From Thermoplasmata archaeon (GTDB lineage: Archaea; Thermoplasmatota; Thermoplasmata; Lutacidiplasmatales; UBA184), in the NCBI GenBank assembly GCA_035532555.1, contig DATKQS010000009.1, forward strand, positions 62,001 through 126,000: a stretch of DNA of 64,000 nt. Reading direction: 5' to 3'. The position numbers and the translations under genes are program-made. Of this stretch, positions 1 through 7,459 are shown in pieces (position 1 is the stretch's first letter; the number at the start of each line of letters is the position of its first letter). Below the pieces are notes generated by a model. That model saw nothing but the letters and a program-made list of their open reading frames with translations. It had not been told where the DNA came from and did not search any database.

Positions 1-371
1 CCGTCCGCGGGCTGCAACACGACGGCCCCGGCGGGAACTTCGGGCGGAGGTCGATCTCCCGCCTTGGAACGGGATGGCGACACCCGCAGCACCCCGGAGC
101 GTTCGCACCAGTCCGGCGGCGGATCGAACGGGGCGGGAGCGATCGACTCCCGTGTGGTCGCACGGGCCGCGCCGGTTCCGTACACCAGCGACCGGAGGGA
201 GCTCGGACGGATCGTGATCTGCGGAGGAGCGCCCGCGATCCGCTGTTCGAAGACCGCCCCGGCGGGATCCGAAGCCGTCACGATCGCACGTGCGAGGTTC
301 TGGTAGAGTCGCGCGCGGATCTCTGGGGGCCCGGTGCATCGGAGCGTGACGACCGACCGATCCACGGTCAT
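1..371 (-). CDS. Unrecognised protein, C-terminus cut by window edge
   Basis: The minus strand is open without a stop from the ATG at 371 to the window edge, and codon use is strongly G/C-ending as in the neighbours. The visible 123 residues start MTVDRSVVTLRC and contain a helix-like PPEIRARLYQNLARAIV stretch followed by a Pro/Arg-rich part. The frame stays open upstream to about 650 with only a GTG near 512, so the true start could be earlier, because the ATG lies inside what looks like a continuing beta strand. I recognise no family. It is a probable gene because of the frame length and codon bias; the function is unknown. Confidence 0.45.
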   Translation of the reverse strand, partial: MTVDRSVVTLRCTGPPEIRARLYQNLARAIVTASDPAGAVFEQRIAGAPPQITIRPSSLRSLVYGTGAARATTRESIAPAPFDPPPDWCERSGVLRVSPSRSKAGDRPPPEVPAGAVVLQPAD

Positions 372-889
372 GGGGACCTCGATCCTCGTGCGACCGGAGG
401 CTCCGCGCGAAGGCGGTCTTGTCGTGTTCGGCTTCGAACGGGTTCGGTGGGAAGTGGTTCTCTGGGCATCCCTATGGGATTCATGGTCTCTCCAAAGCCC
501 GGCGGCGCGCACGAGGGGTTCCGCGGACGCTCGGGCGGACGTCGCGGTGGGAACTGCAATCTCGACGGAGGGTCGCCGTGGATCCGGCCGGGCCGAGGCT
601 CGCCGTAGCCGGATGCGAGTGGTCGATTCGCGCGTTCCGGTTACGTCCGGTCAGGCGAGCGGTCCACGGTAGGCACGGGCGGGTCGGCAAGGCGGTGCCC
701 TGCGGAGCGGCCGGTGCGAAGCGGGGGTCGTCGGATCGATCCACGTCGGCGAGGAGTCGGCTTCCAAGGGGAGGGAGCGGGGACCTGCGTTCGATGGAGG
801 GGATCCGTTCATGCAGCAAAGTGGCGCACGCGCCCGGAGGGGTCGATCGTGCGGTCCTGTAGAACGGTGAACGATGGTCCGACTCCCGG
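372..889. other. Gap of about 520 bases with no convincing gene
   Basis: Open frames occur on both strands here, but they are Arg/Ser/Pro-rich with no recognisable domain and look like chance frames in GC-rich DNA. The stretch separates the end of the QueA-like gene from the partial gene at the window edge and may hold the latter's promoter; no clear TATA-like box is visible. Confidence 0.4.
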
Positions 890-1930
890 CTAGTGCGCGT
901 AGGGAAGAATGAGGTGGCTGTCCCCGAACTCGTGCCAGAGATAGCCGGAGTCGATGGCGACCCGGTAGGCGCGATGCATCTCCGCGGTGCCCGCGACGGC
1001 GCAGAGGAGCGCAAGATGGCTCGATCGAGAATCGTGGAAGCCCGTGAGCAGCCCATCGAACGCGCGAGGTGGACGGCCGGGGTGGACGAAGAGTCGCGTA
1101 AAGCCGGCCGCCGCTACAATCCGCTCGCCGTTCCAGGCGGATTCGAGGGCCCGAACCACGGTGGTGCCGACCGCCACGACGCGGCCGCCTCGCTGCCGAC
1201 ATCGCGCGAAGGCGGTTGCGGTCGCGGGAGGAACCTCGAACGGTTCGGGGTACAACGGGGCCGACGCGAGGGTCGGTCCATCCACCTCGAGGCTGGATAC
1301 CCCGGTGTGCAGCACGATCGGAGCGTGCTCGATACCATGCTCGCGCAGGGCTGCCAGAAGGGAGAAGGAGAACGGTCGACCGGCGCTCGGCATCTCAGCG
1401 CTTCCCGGAGAGCGCGCAAACACCGTCTGGTACCGCTCCAGGGGATAGTCCCGATCGAGGTAGCCGTAGCGGATCGGCCGACCCTGCTCATGCATGGTCG
1501 GCTCGAGAGCTTCGTCGAAGGTGAGGAAGAGCAGTCGTGGGATCCCGGGGAACGGCGCGACCACGCGGGTCTCGACCCCCGCGACCCTCAGCCTCGCGCC
1601 CGGGCGTAATGGGAGGGGGCCCGGACGGGAGGCCGACCAGCGCGGTTCGGCGAGCCAGAGCTGCGGGCCGTACCGGGTGCTCAGGTGAACGACGAACTCG
1701 CCGAACTCGGCCACCGCCGGCAGCGCCGCCGGCACGGTCGCGCTTTCGTTGATGACCAGAAGGTCTCCTGAGGCGAGCAACGAGGGGAGGTCGCGGAACC
1801 GGTAGTGCTCCTCGGCTCCTCCCCGGCTCAGCAACAGGCGCACGTCGTCCCGAGCGAGGCCGCGTTCCTCGGGCGGTCGCGTCGCCTCGAGATCCTTCGG
1901 TCGATCGAAGGTGATCTCCGAGACGTTCAT
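890..1930 (-). CDS. queA: QueA-like S-adenosylmethionine:tRNA ribosyltransferase-isomerase
   Basis: The 346-residue protein resembles QueA, which moves the ribosyl group of S-adenosylmethionine onto 7-aminomethyl-7-deazaguanine in tRNA during queuosine synthesis. Visible family features are RPPEERGLARDDVRLLLSR near the N-terminus, the GDLLVINESATVPAAL strand region, and a C-terminal core with GGRVVAVGTTVVRALES. The start is the ATG at 1930, which leaves a normal QueA N-terminus; a longer frame upstream overlaps the neighbour and is unlikely. It overlaps the SDR gene by four bases, so the two are co-transcribed. Queuosine is essentially a bacterial and eukaryotic modification, so in an archaeon this is either transferred or has another substrate. 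Family assignment is firm, substrate is not. Confidence 0.8.
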   Translation of the reverse strand: MNVSEITFDRPKDLEATRPPEERGLARDDVRLLLSRGGAEEHYRFRDLPSLLASGDLLVINESATVPAALPAVAEFGEFVVHLSTRYGPQLWLAEPRWSASRPGPLPLRPGARLRVAGVETRVVAPFPGIPRLLFLTFDEALEPTMHEQGRPIRYGYLDRDYPLERYQTVFARSPGSAEMPSAGRPFSFSLLAALREHGIEHAPIVLHTGVSSLEVDGPTLASAPLYPEPFEVPPATATAFARCRQRGGRVVAVGTTVVRALESAWNGERIVAAAGFTRLFVHPGRPPRAFDGLLTGFHDSRSSHLALLCAVAGTAEMHRAYRVAIDSGYLWHEFGDSHLILPYAH

Positions 1931-2658
1931 CGCACAACCTCCCAGCGTTCGGCCTGGGCTTGGAAGCGGTGTCCGGACACCTGGGTGGGATCCTGATGCA
2001 GGAGCCACGCCCAGAACGGAAGGGTGACGTCCGGGAGAGGCCGGTCGGAGATGTCCCGGCCGGCGTACGCGGCCTGGTGCATCGTCGTTCGCATATCCCC
2101 TGGGTCGACACTGACGATCGCGATCCCGCGCTCGCGTAGCTCGTTCGCGAGGGTTCGGCTGACGAGATCGAGAGCGGCCTTGCTCGCCCCATAGCCGCCC
2201 CAGCCGGGGTAGCCGCCGAGCGCGGCATCGCTGGAGATGTTGATCACCCAGCCTCGGGCAGATTCGAGAAGGGGTAGAAGTTCCTGGACGAGCCCCACGG
2301 GCGCGACCACATTGATCGAGTACACCCGCTCGAGCTGGTCCAGCGGGTACTCCGCTAGGTGCGGCAGAGGGGACGGCCCGAGCTCGCTCGCATTGTTGAC
2401 CAGCACATCGATGCGACCGCGCTGGGTCGCAACGTTACGCAGGCGAGCACGGTGGAGCGGATCGGCGACATCGCCCGGAAGTGCGACGACCTCGACCCCG
2501 AGCTCCCGGACGGAGGCGGCCGTTCGCTCGAGGTCCTCTCGTCCGCGGGCGGTGAGGATCAGTTCGTAGCGTTCTCCGGCAAGGAACCGCGCGATGGTCT
2601 CGCCGAGGCCGCGGCTCGCCCCGGTCACGAGGGCGACCTTGCGTGCCGCGTTCGTCAT
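1927..2658 (-). CDS. Short-chain dehydrogenase/reductase (SDR)
   Basis: This is a 243-residue classical SDR, a cytosolic NAD(P)-dependent oxidoreductase. It shows the Rossmann motif TGASRGLG near residue 14, the NNAS structural motif near residue 90, the catalytic Ser in NISSD, and the Tyr/Lys pair as YGASK near residue 160. The family's usual length is 240-260 residues, so it is complete. It is sandwiched by four-base overlaps between the SufR-like regulator upstream and the QueA-like gene downstream, which suggests one transcript and translational coupling. The substrate cannot be read from the sequence. The pairing of an SDR with a QueA-like protein suggests a small-molecule or nucleoside role, but that is inference. 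Confidence 0.9.
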   Translation of the reverse strand: MTNAARKVALVTGASRGLGETIARFLAGERYELILTARGREDLERTAASVRELGVEVVALPGDVADPLHRARLRNVATQRGRIDVLVNNASELGPSPLPHLAEYPLDQLERVYSINVVAPVGLVQELLPLLESARGWVINISSDAALGGYPGWGGYGASKAALDLVSRTLANELRERGIAIVSVDPGDMRTTMHQAAYAGRDISDRPLPDVTLPFWAWLLHQDPTQVSGHRFQAQAERWEVVR

Positions 2659-3317
2659 CGGTCCGCCGATGCATCCCGGATCCAGAAGCGGCAGACCGGA
2701 TCGCCCGCAACGACCCGGTGAGAGACCTCGATGCGCGCGTGCAGCAACGACTCGAACATTCGGCGCTCGGTGTCGCAGGCTTCGGGATACTCCTGCGTGA
2801 CGGTGAGGATCGGACAGTTGTGCTCGCGCATCTCGATCGCATCCCGACGTCGCGCGCCGAGCTCGGCCATGTAGCCGCCTTCGGTGCGGATCCGAGCGAG
2901 TTCGGAGACGCGCGCCCGCAGATCTCCGGACGCGAGGCGCGCGCGGTTCAGGTCGGCCACCTCGCGCGCGCGCTCCTGCAGGAGCTCTACGACCGCCGGG
3001 CGGCCGAGCCGTCGCTCGATGAAGGCGAGCGCGCAGCGCGACATCTCTCCGTAGCCCTGCGGGAAGAGTCCGTCGGAACCTTCCGCGAGCCGAAAGCAGA
3101 CGGCCGGTCGTCCGACCGAGCCGCGCCGGTAGCTACGCTCGATCCAGCGCTCGGTCTCGAGTTCCTGCAGGTGGCCGAGCGCGGCGGCCTTCGAGATATC
3201 CGATGCGCGCGCGATCTCTGCGAGCGATGCGTCCGGCGTGCGCTTGAGGTAGAGGAGGATCTCCCGTTTCGCGGAGGAGAATCCGCGAGCTTCTCGGACC
3301 GGCGCGGGAGCGGACAT
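2655..3317 (-). CDS. SufR-like winged-helix regulator with C-terminal cysteine cluster
   Basis: The protein is about 220 residues from the ATG at 3317. Residues 10-75 form an ArsR/DeoR-type winged helix (FSSAKREILLYLKRTP, then ISKAAALGHLQELE). The C-terminal part carries NCPILTV, EACDTE and GDPVCRF, matching the spaced cysteines by which SufR-type regulators hold an Fe-S cluster. SufR family members repress iron-sulfur assembly genes when the cluster is bound. Here the gene heads an operon with the SDR and QueA-like genes and no suf genes are visible, so the regulon may differ. A TATA-like box lies 26 bases before the ATG, implying a leaderless transcript, and a palindrome overlaps the promoter, suggesting autoregulation. 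Confidence 0.8.
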   Translation of the reverse strand: MSAPAPVREARGFSSAKREILLYLKRTPDASLAEIARASDISKAAALGHLQELETERWIERSYRRGSVGRPAVCFRLAEGSDGLFPQGYGEMSRCALAFIERRLGRPAVVELLQERAREVADLNRARLASGDLRARVSELARIRTEGGYMAELGARRRDAIEMREHNCPILTVTQEYPEACDTERRMFESLLHARIEVSHRVVAGDPVCRFWIRDASADR

Positions 3318-3339
3318 GGAGGAAGCATCGGCCTGGTCG

Positions 3340-3366
3340 TTTATACACTGTTTTATTAACAAAACA
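3340..3366 (-). promoter_or_regulatory. Promoter and palindromic operator of the SufR-like operon
   Basis: Minus-strand TATAAA (3345-3340) sits about 26 bases before the start codon at 3317. Immediately upstream, TGTTTT and AAAACA flank six bases at 3349-3366. The palindrome would cover the transcription-factor-B site, a good place for a repressor. The stretch is strikingly A/T-rich in a GC-rich region. Confidence 0.65.
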
Positions 3367-3551
3367 AACGAACGCGCACCCCGCGCGCAAGGGTTTGAAC
3401 GACCCCCTCGCACGCTCGAGACGCGGTGCCGTCTCCTGGGAGCGATGTTGAGGGGGTCGTTCGGGGTGGTTGCACTACCTCCAGGAGGTTCCGGGGTATT
3501 TCAAGCGGGAACGAAGGGGGAGCGCAACGCTTCCCCGAGAGACCGTTTCGT

Positions 3552-4052
3552 CTATCGGGTCCGGTGGCCTTCGGTGTCGGCGAGCACGATCCGCGGGAGC
3601 TCGCCCTGGATCGCGGGCGTCCGACGTGGATTCGTTCCCGGCCGGGTCGCCGGTGTCGCACGAGGCACGAGCCAGCGTTCCCCCCAGGCCCGCAGTTCGC
3701 GAGCGACCGGGGCCAAGCCCATTCCCATCTCCGTCAGGGAGTACGTCACCGAGAACGGTCGCGTGCTGATCACATGGCGCTGCACGACGCCTTGGTTCTC
3801 GAGATACTTCAGGGTCGCGCTGAGGGTCTTCGCGTTGAGGCGGGCGTTGGACTTGAGGATCTCGCTGAACCGCTGAGGTCCCTCGAGCAAGCGGTGGATG
3901 ATCGCGAGGCGCCACTCGGTCCCGATCACTCCGACCGAGGCCAGCACCGGGCACAGATTGCGCCCCCGCATCGCCGCGGAGTCGCAGGAGGCGTCGGCCG
4001 GAGCTTCGGAGCGCGTGGTTCGACGGGAACGATCGGCTTGCATGGAGGTCAC
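3552..4052 (-). CDS. HxlR-family transcriptional regulator
   Basis: A winged-helix protein of 166 residues. The HxlR signature is visible: a CPV motif (LCPVLASVGVIGTEW) followed by RFSEILKSN, LNAKTLSATLKYLE and a wing ending RPFSVTYSLTEMG. HxlR proteins are dimeric repressors or activators, often redox- or aldehyde-responsive through the conserved cysteine; the Cys of CPV is present. The GTG at 4052 is preferred because a TATA-like box at 4077-4082 lies about 27 bases before it, which fits leaderless transcription; an ATG at 4043 is the alternative. The C-terminal 40 residues are Arg/Pro-rich beyond the domain. The gene stands alone and its target is unknown. Confidence 0.88.
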   Translation of the reverse strand: MTSMQADRSRRTTRSEAPADASCDSAAMRGRNLCPVLASVGVIGTEWRLAIIHRLLEGPQRFSEILKSNARLNAKTLSATLKYLENQGVVQRHVISTRPFSVTYSLTEMGMGLAPVARELRAWGERWLVPRATPATRPGTNPRRTPAIQGELPRIVLADTEGHRTR

Positions 4053-4076
4053 TAGAATATCGAGCGCCGGACCGTT

Positions 4077-4082
4077 CTTATA
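4077..4082 (-). promoter_or_regulatory. TATA-like box of the HxlR gene
   Basis: Minus-strand TATAAG lies about 27 bases before the GTG at 4052, the spacing expected for leaderless archaeal transcripts. It supports the GTG over the later ATG as start. Confidence 0.55.
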
Positions 4083-4203
4083 GTTACCGTATGGAATTAG
4101 CTGGCCTCAGGTAATCGAGTGGACGAACGGCACCCATGGGCACCGTCCACCGGCCGGCCTCTCCCGCGCGTACGTTTTGTCCGCGCGCTCCCCTCCGAAG
4201 GAG

Positions 4204-4794
4204 ATGGCGCTCAAGCGGAGGGAGATCGAGCTCTCCGTCGAGCAACCGCTGGGTCCCCCCGCCGATGGGACCGTGCGGCTCAGCGTGCGCTTCGAGGTCG
4301 GCCCGCAAGAGACCACCACCGATCCCGAGGACCTGGCGACCGCGCTCGCCCATCTTCGAGAGGAGCTCTCCGAACTCGTAGGCTCCCCGGCCGCGGCAAC
4401 CCACGAGGATCGCGATCTGGCCGAGCTTGTCGAGACGTATCGCCCCCGACAACCGGAGCTCCTCGAGCTCTTGCGTGGAGAGGGCGATCTCTCGCCTCGA
4501 GAGTATGAGCTGCTGAAGGCGCACCTCGCAACGGCGCCTCCGAGACCTGCGGCCGCTCCGGCCGCCCGCTCGCGACCGGCGGGTCCGGCGGTCCCGGCGA
4601 TCCCCGCGACCCCCGTGGGACCCGCGACGCCACGGGACGTACCCGATCTCTTGCGAGAGTACCATATCGAATCGTTGCGGCAAGCCGGAGCCGTGCGGGC
4701 CCGGCGCCAGATTTCCTTCGAGGAGTACATGGCCCTCAAGCGCCACTTCGAAGAGGCGCCGGCCGTTGCGCCGAAGCCCGGGCCGACGACCTAG
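4204..4794 (+). CDS. Uncharacterised protein with two related helical hairpins
   Basis: No family recognised. From the ATG at 4204, preceded at once by GGAG, the protein has about 196 residues. It begins with a charged beta-rich part (EIELSVEQPLG, VRLSVRFEVG) and an acidic helix around EDLATALAHLREELSELV. Two short helical units follow, one around LLELLRGEGDLSPREYELLK and one around YHIESLRQAG ending FEEYMALKRHF, separated by an Ala/Pro linker of about 30 residues. The units resemble short SHOCT-like C-terminal helices that mediate oligomerisation, but the match is weak. The gene converges with the MFS gene and their ends overlap by four bases. Cytosolic location is likely because no membrane segment is visible. 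Confidence 0.7.
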   Translation: MALKRREIELSVEQPLGPPADGTVRLSVRFEVGPQETTTDPEDLATALAHLREELSELVGSPAAATHEDRDLAELVETYRPRQPELLELLRGEGDLSPREYELLKAHLATAPPRPAAAPAARSRPAGPAVPAIPATPVGPATPRDVPDLLREYHIESLRQAGAVRARRQISFEEYMALKRHFEEAPAVAPKPGPTT

Positions 4795-6041
4795 AATCGC
4801 AAGCGTCGGATCACGGGCAGCGCCAGCAACCCGGCGGCCCCGACGAGGACCATGAACACGCCGATCGTCGCGCCGACCCACGCGAGGGGCACCGCCGCGA
4901 TCAGGAACCCGATCACGATCGCTCCTACCGCACGCGAGCTTCCGCGGAAGACGTAGGAATTGGTGATGGTCCGCGCGACGAGCTCGCGCGGGGCCGTCGC
5001 TTGAAGGTAGACAAGCCAGGTGGCGAAGAAGATCCCGTCGACCGCGCCCACGGCGAACCAGCCGAACGCGCTTGCGAGCAACTGCGGCGCGGCATAGATC
5101 GCGCCGACGAGCAAGAGGCCCTCGGCCACCGGCCCGATCCCGAGCACGATCCCGAGCCACCGACGAGGGTTCGTCTGCCCCAACGCGAGGACCCCGAGCC
5201 CACCTCCGATCGCGAAGGCAGTGAACATCACGCCGTAGGCGGCGGCCGGCACCGCGAACCGCTCGCTCGCCAGGACGGGCAAGAGAATCGCCGGCGCCGC
5301 CGTGAAGAACGACTGGAAGGCGGAGTACACCGAGAGTTGGAGGAGCGTGCGATGGGGCCCTCCGAAGAGGTATCGCCACCCGGCCCGGAACTCGGTCCCC
5401 ACCGAACGGATCGCACGGACGACGCGAGGGACGTCCACACCGAGCGCCGAGATCCCCGCCGCGACGTTGAGGGCGGCATACAGGAACGCAGCGTAGGATG
5501 GGCCAACGAGGAGGAGCAGGGCCGACCCGGCCGCGTACCCCGCGATCTGGCCGCCGCCAGCTCCGGCGTTCATGACCCCGCTCGCACGGAAGAGCGTCGG
5601 GGCGTCGACGAGCTCGGGAGGTACGGCGTTGGAGGCGGTCCAGGTGAAGTCCCAGACGCTCGAGATGAGCACGACAAGCCCGAGGAGGAGCGGGATCGTC
5701 AGGACCCCGGCTTCGGCGGCGAACCCGAGAGCCGCCGCTCCAGCCGCCTGCAGCGGGTAGCCGACGATCAGCACGAGCCGGAGATTGTGGACGCGATCGA
5801 TGTACGGGCCGACGAGGAAGGCGAGGGCGTAGACCCCGAACTCGATGCCGACGACGGCTCCGACGACCGTGACCTGGTGGGTGGTCGTGTAGGCGAGCCA
5901 CGGGATCGCGACCGCGTATACGGCGTATCCCGCCTCGCCGAAGACGTAGGAGAGGAAGAACGCGAGGAAGCTCCGATCGGCGAATAGGCGGCCGTACGAG
6001 GTCGGAGGGTCGCGGGGGACCGCCGAGGTCGCTTCCGTCAT
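4791..6041 (-). CDS. Major facilitator superfamily transporter
   Basis: A 416-residue membrane protein with about twelve hydrophobic segments, beginning FLAFFLSYVFGEAGYAVYAV and including the loop GPYIDRVHNLRL after the third segment, the position of the MFS A-motif (GxxxDRxGRR), here degenerate. Length and layout match MFS permeases. It lies nine bases downstream of the glycerate-kinase-like gene and is the last gene of the operon that starts with the two dehydrogenase subunits, so it may carry that pathway's substrate or product. A clear paralogue lies at 55535-56779 on the other strand. Substrate and direction of transport are unknown. Confidence 0.9.
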   Translation of the reverse strand: MTEATSAVPRDPPTSYGRLFADRSFLAFFLSYVFGEAGYAVYAVAIPWLAYTTTHQVTVVGAVVGIEFGVYALAFLVGPYIDRVHNLRLVLIVGYPLQAAGAAALGFAAEAGVLTIPLLLGLVVLISSVWDFTWTASNAVPPELVDAPTLFRASGVMNAGAGGGQIAGYAAGSALLLLVGPSYAAFLYAALNVAAGISALGVDVPRVVRAIRSVGTEFRAGWRYLFGGPHRTLLQLSVYSAFQSFFTAAPAILLPVLASERFAVPAAAYGVMFTAFAIGGGLGVLALGQTNPRRWLGIVLGIGPVAEGLLLVGAIYAAPQLLASAFGWFAVGAVDGIFFATWLVYLQATAPRELVARTITNSYVFRGSSRAVGAIVIGFLIAAVPLAWVGATIGVFMVLVGAAGLLALPVIRRLRF

Positions 6042-6049
6042 CCCGAGCT

Positions 6050-7372
6050 CTAGGCTGTCGATGGCTTACCGAGAAGCGCGATCGCGAGACAGCCGACGTC
6101 CGTGACCCCGGACTGCATGGGGATCGCTCGTGCGCGGCCGACGGGGACCTTGGCCTGTGGATCGGTCGGCCGTCCGATCACGGCTCCGGGCGGATACGCC
6201 TCGTCCCCGATCGTCCCGGCCGTCCGCAGGAGAGCGATGCTCATCTCCGGTCGCCGCATCCTCTCCTGCGCTCGGTGGAGAAAGCGAGCGAGAGCCGGGC
6301 CCTCGTCGGCCCCTTCGGGAAGTCCGAGCGTCGTCATCGCGAACGCGCCGATCCCCTGGCTGTGATCGAGCTCGAGATCGGCCTCCCGCGCGACGATGGC
6401 CTCGAATCGCTCTAGGAACCGGTCGGCGGCGAGCTCGGGAGGGCCCTCGATCTGGAGCATCGCGAGACGGCTGCGCCACTTCTTGTCGAAGATGACGTCC
6501 CCGGCAGCGCGAAGCGCATCGTTCGGTCCCGCGACGCGCACGGGGCGATGTCGCGGAGGCTCTCCGGACTGCGCCGGGCCGCCTCCGGGTGCGAGCTCCG
6601 CGATCGTGGCCGACGGCAGGGCCCTCTGCAGGTCGAGACGCCGGAGTACCGAGCGCGCCTCCTCGCGTTCGCGCGGAGCGATGGGGTGGGCCGGTCCCCC
6701 TCCGAGCAGCGTGGCCCCATCCCCGTGATCGACGATGAACGTTGCGACGTCGGCCTTCTGGACCGCCGCCCCGAGGCGGCCTCCGACGGGACCGCGGGCG
6801 AGGACCCGCGCCAGCAGACCGACCTCTCGCCCGCTCGCTCCCCGCTCGTGCGCGTTCGTCAGAAATCGGCCGAACTCCTCGCCGGACATGCCCGGAGGTG
6901 GGAGCGCGAGCGCCGCGATCGTCCCGGGCGAGAGGAGCAGGAGGAGCAACTGATGCTCGCCTAGGCTCTCGGCAACCTCGAGCGCTCCACGGGCCGCTTC
7001 CTCCGCGCGGGGCGTGCCCGGGCTTCCGAGGGGGAGAGAGATGTGCAGGAACGGAACTTCGGGAGGGATGGGGGTGGGACCGACGGTGAAACCCATCGTG
7101 AGGCGGTCGTGGAGGGAATCGAGCGCTGCGATCGCCATCGATCCAGCCGCCGAGCCACAGGCGATGAACGCGATGTCCCGGTAGTACCCGAGGGGAACGA
7201 ACCGGTTCCCAACCCGCATCGTGTCCCCTTCGATCTGGAGGGCGTCGCGCACGCCGTGGTAGGCGTCGGCCGCCTTCACCGCGGCTTCGTAGGCGAGTGC
7301 GGGCAAGGGATCGGGGCCTTTGGGAAGCGGAATCCCATGCGGGAACGGGTCCCAGGGGAACTGACCGATCAC
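6050..7372 (-). CDS. Degenerate glycerate 2-kinase-like (DUF4147/MOFRL) protein
   Basis: The 440-residue protein aligns along its length with glycerate 2-kinases: HGIPLPKGPDPL start, AAVKAADAYHGVRDAL, then GDGATLLGGGPAHP and a C-terminal LLRTAGTIGDEAYPPGAVIG region like the MOFRL domain. Family hallmarks are altered. The usual GKAA lysine motif reads CGSAAGSMA, the SGGGSAL loop reads LLSPGTIAAL, and no GGRNQE motif is seen. The enzyme therefore probably does not phosphorylate glycerate in the usual way, or at all. It sits between the FAD oxidoreductase beta subunit and the MFS transporter in one operon. A TATA-like TTTTAG near 7394-7401 lies just before its start, so it may also have its own promoter. 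Confidence 0.75.
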   Translation of the reverse strand: MIGQFPWDPFPHGIPLPKGPDPLPALAYEAAVKAADAYHGVRDALQIEGDTMRVGNRFVPLGYYRDIAFIACGSAAGSMAIAALDSLHDRLTMGFTVGPTPIPPEVPFLHISLPLGSPGTPRAEEAARGALEVAESLGEHQLLLLLLSPGTIAALALPPPGMSGEEFGRFLTNAHERGASGREVGLLARVLARGPVGGRLGAAVQKADVATFIVDHGDGATLLGGGPAHPIAPREREEARSVLRRLDLQRALPSATIAELAPGGGPAQSGEPPRHRPVRVAGPNDALRAAGDVIFDKKWRSRLAMLQIEGPPELAADRFLERFEAIVAREADLELDHSQGIGAFAMTTLGLPEGADEGPALARFLHRAQERMRRPEMSIALLRTAGTIGDEAYPPGAVIGRPTDPQAKVPVGRARAIPMQSGVTDVGCLAIALLGKPSTA

Positions 7373-7459
7373 ACTCGCGCGATGAAGTTCTGACTAAAAG
7401 GGTCTCGACCCCGACGAAGGATGTCGCGAGAGGCCCTTCGATGCTCGGAGAAGGCCGGT

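Noticed and set aside
5001-5987. Long plus-strand frame of 328 residues antisense to the MFS gene
   Set aside because: It is a highly charged Arg/Glu/Asp-rich shadow of the MFS coding strand in GC-rich DNA, without a domain.
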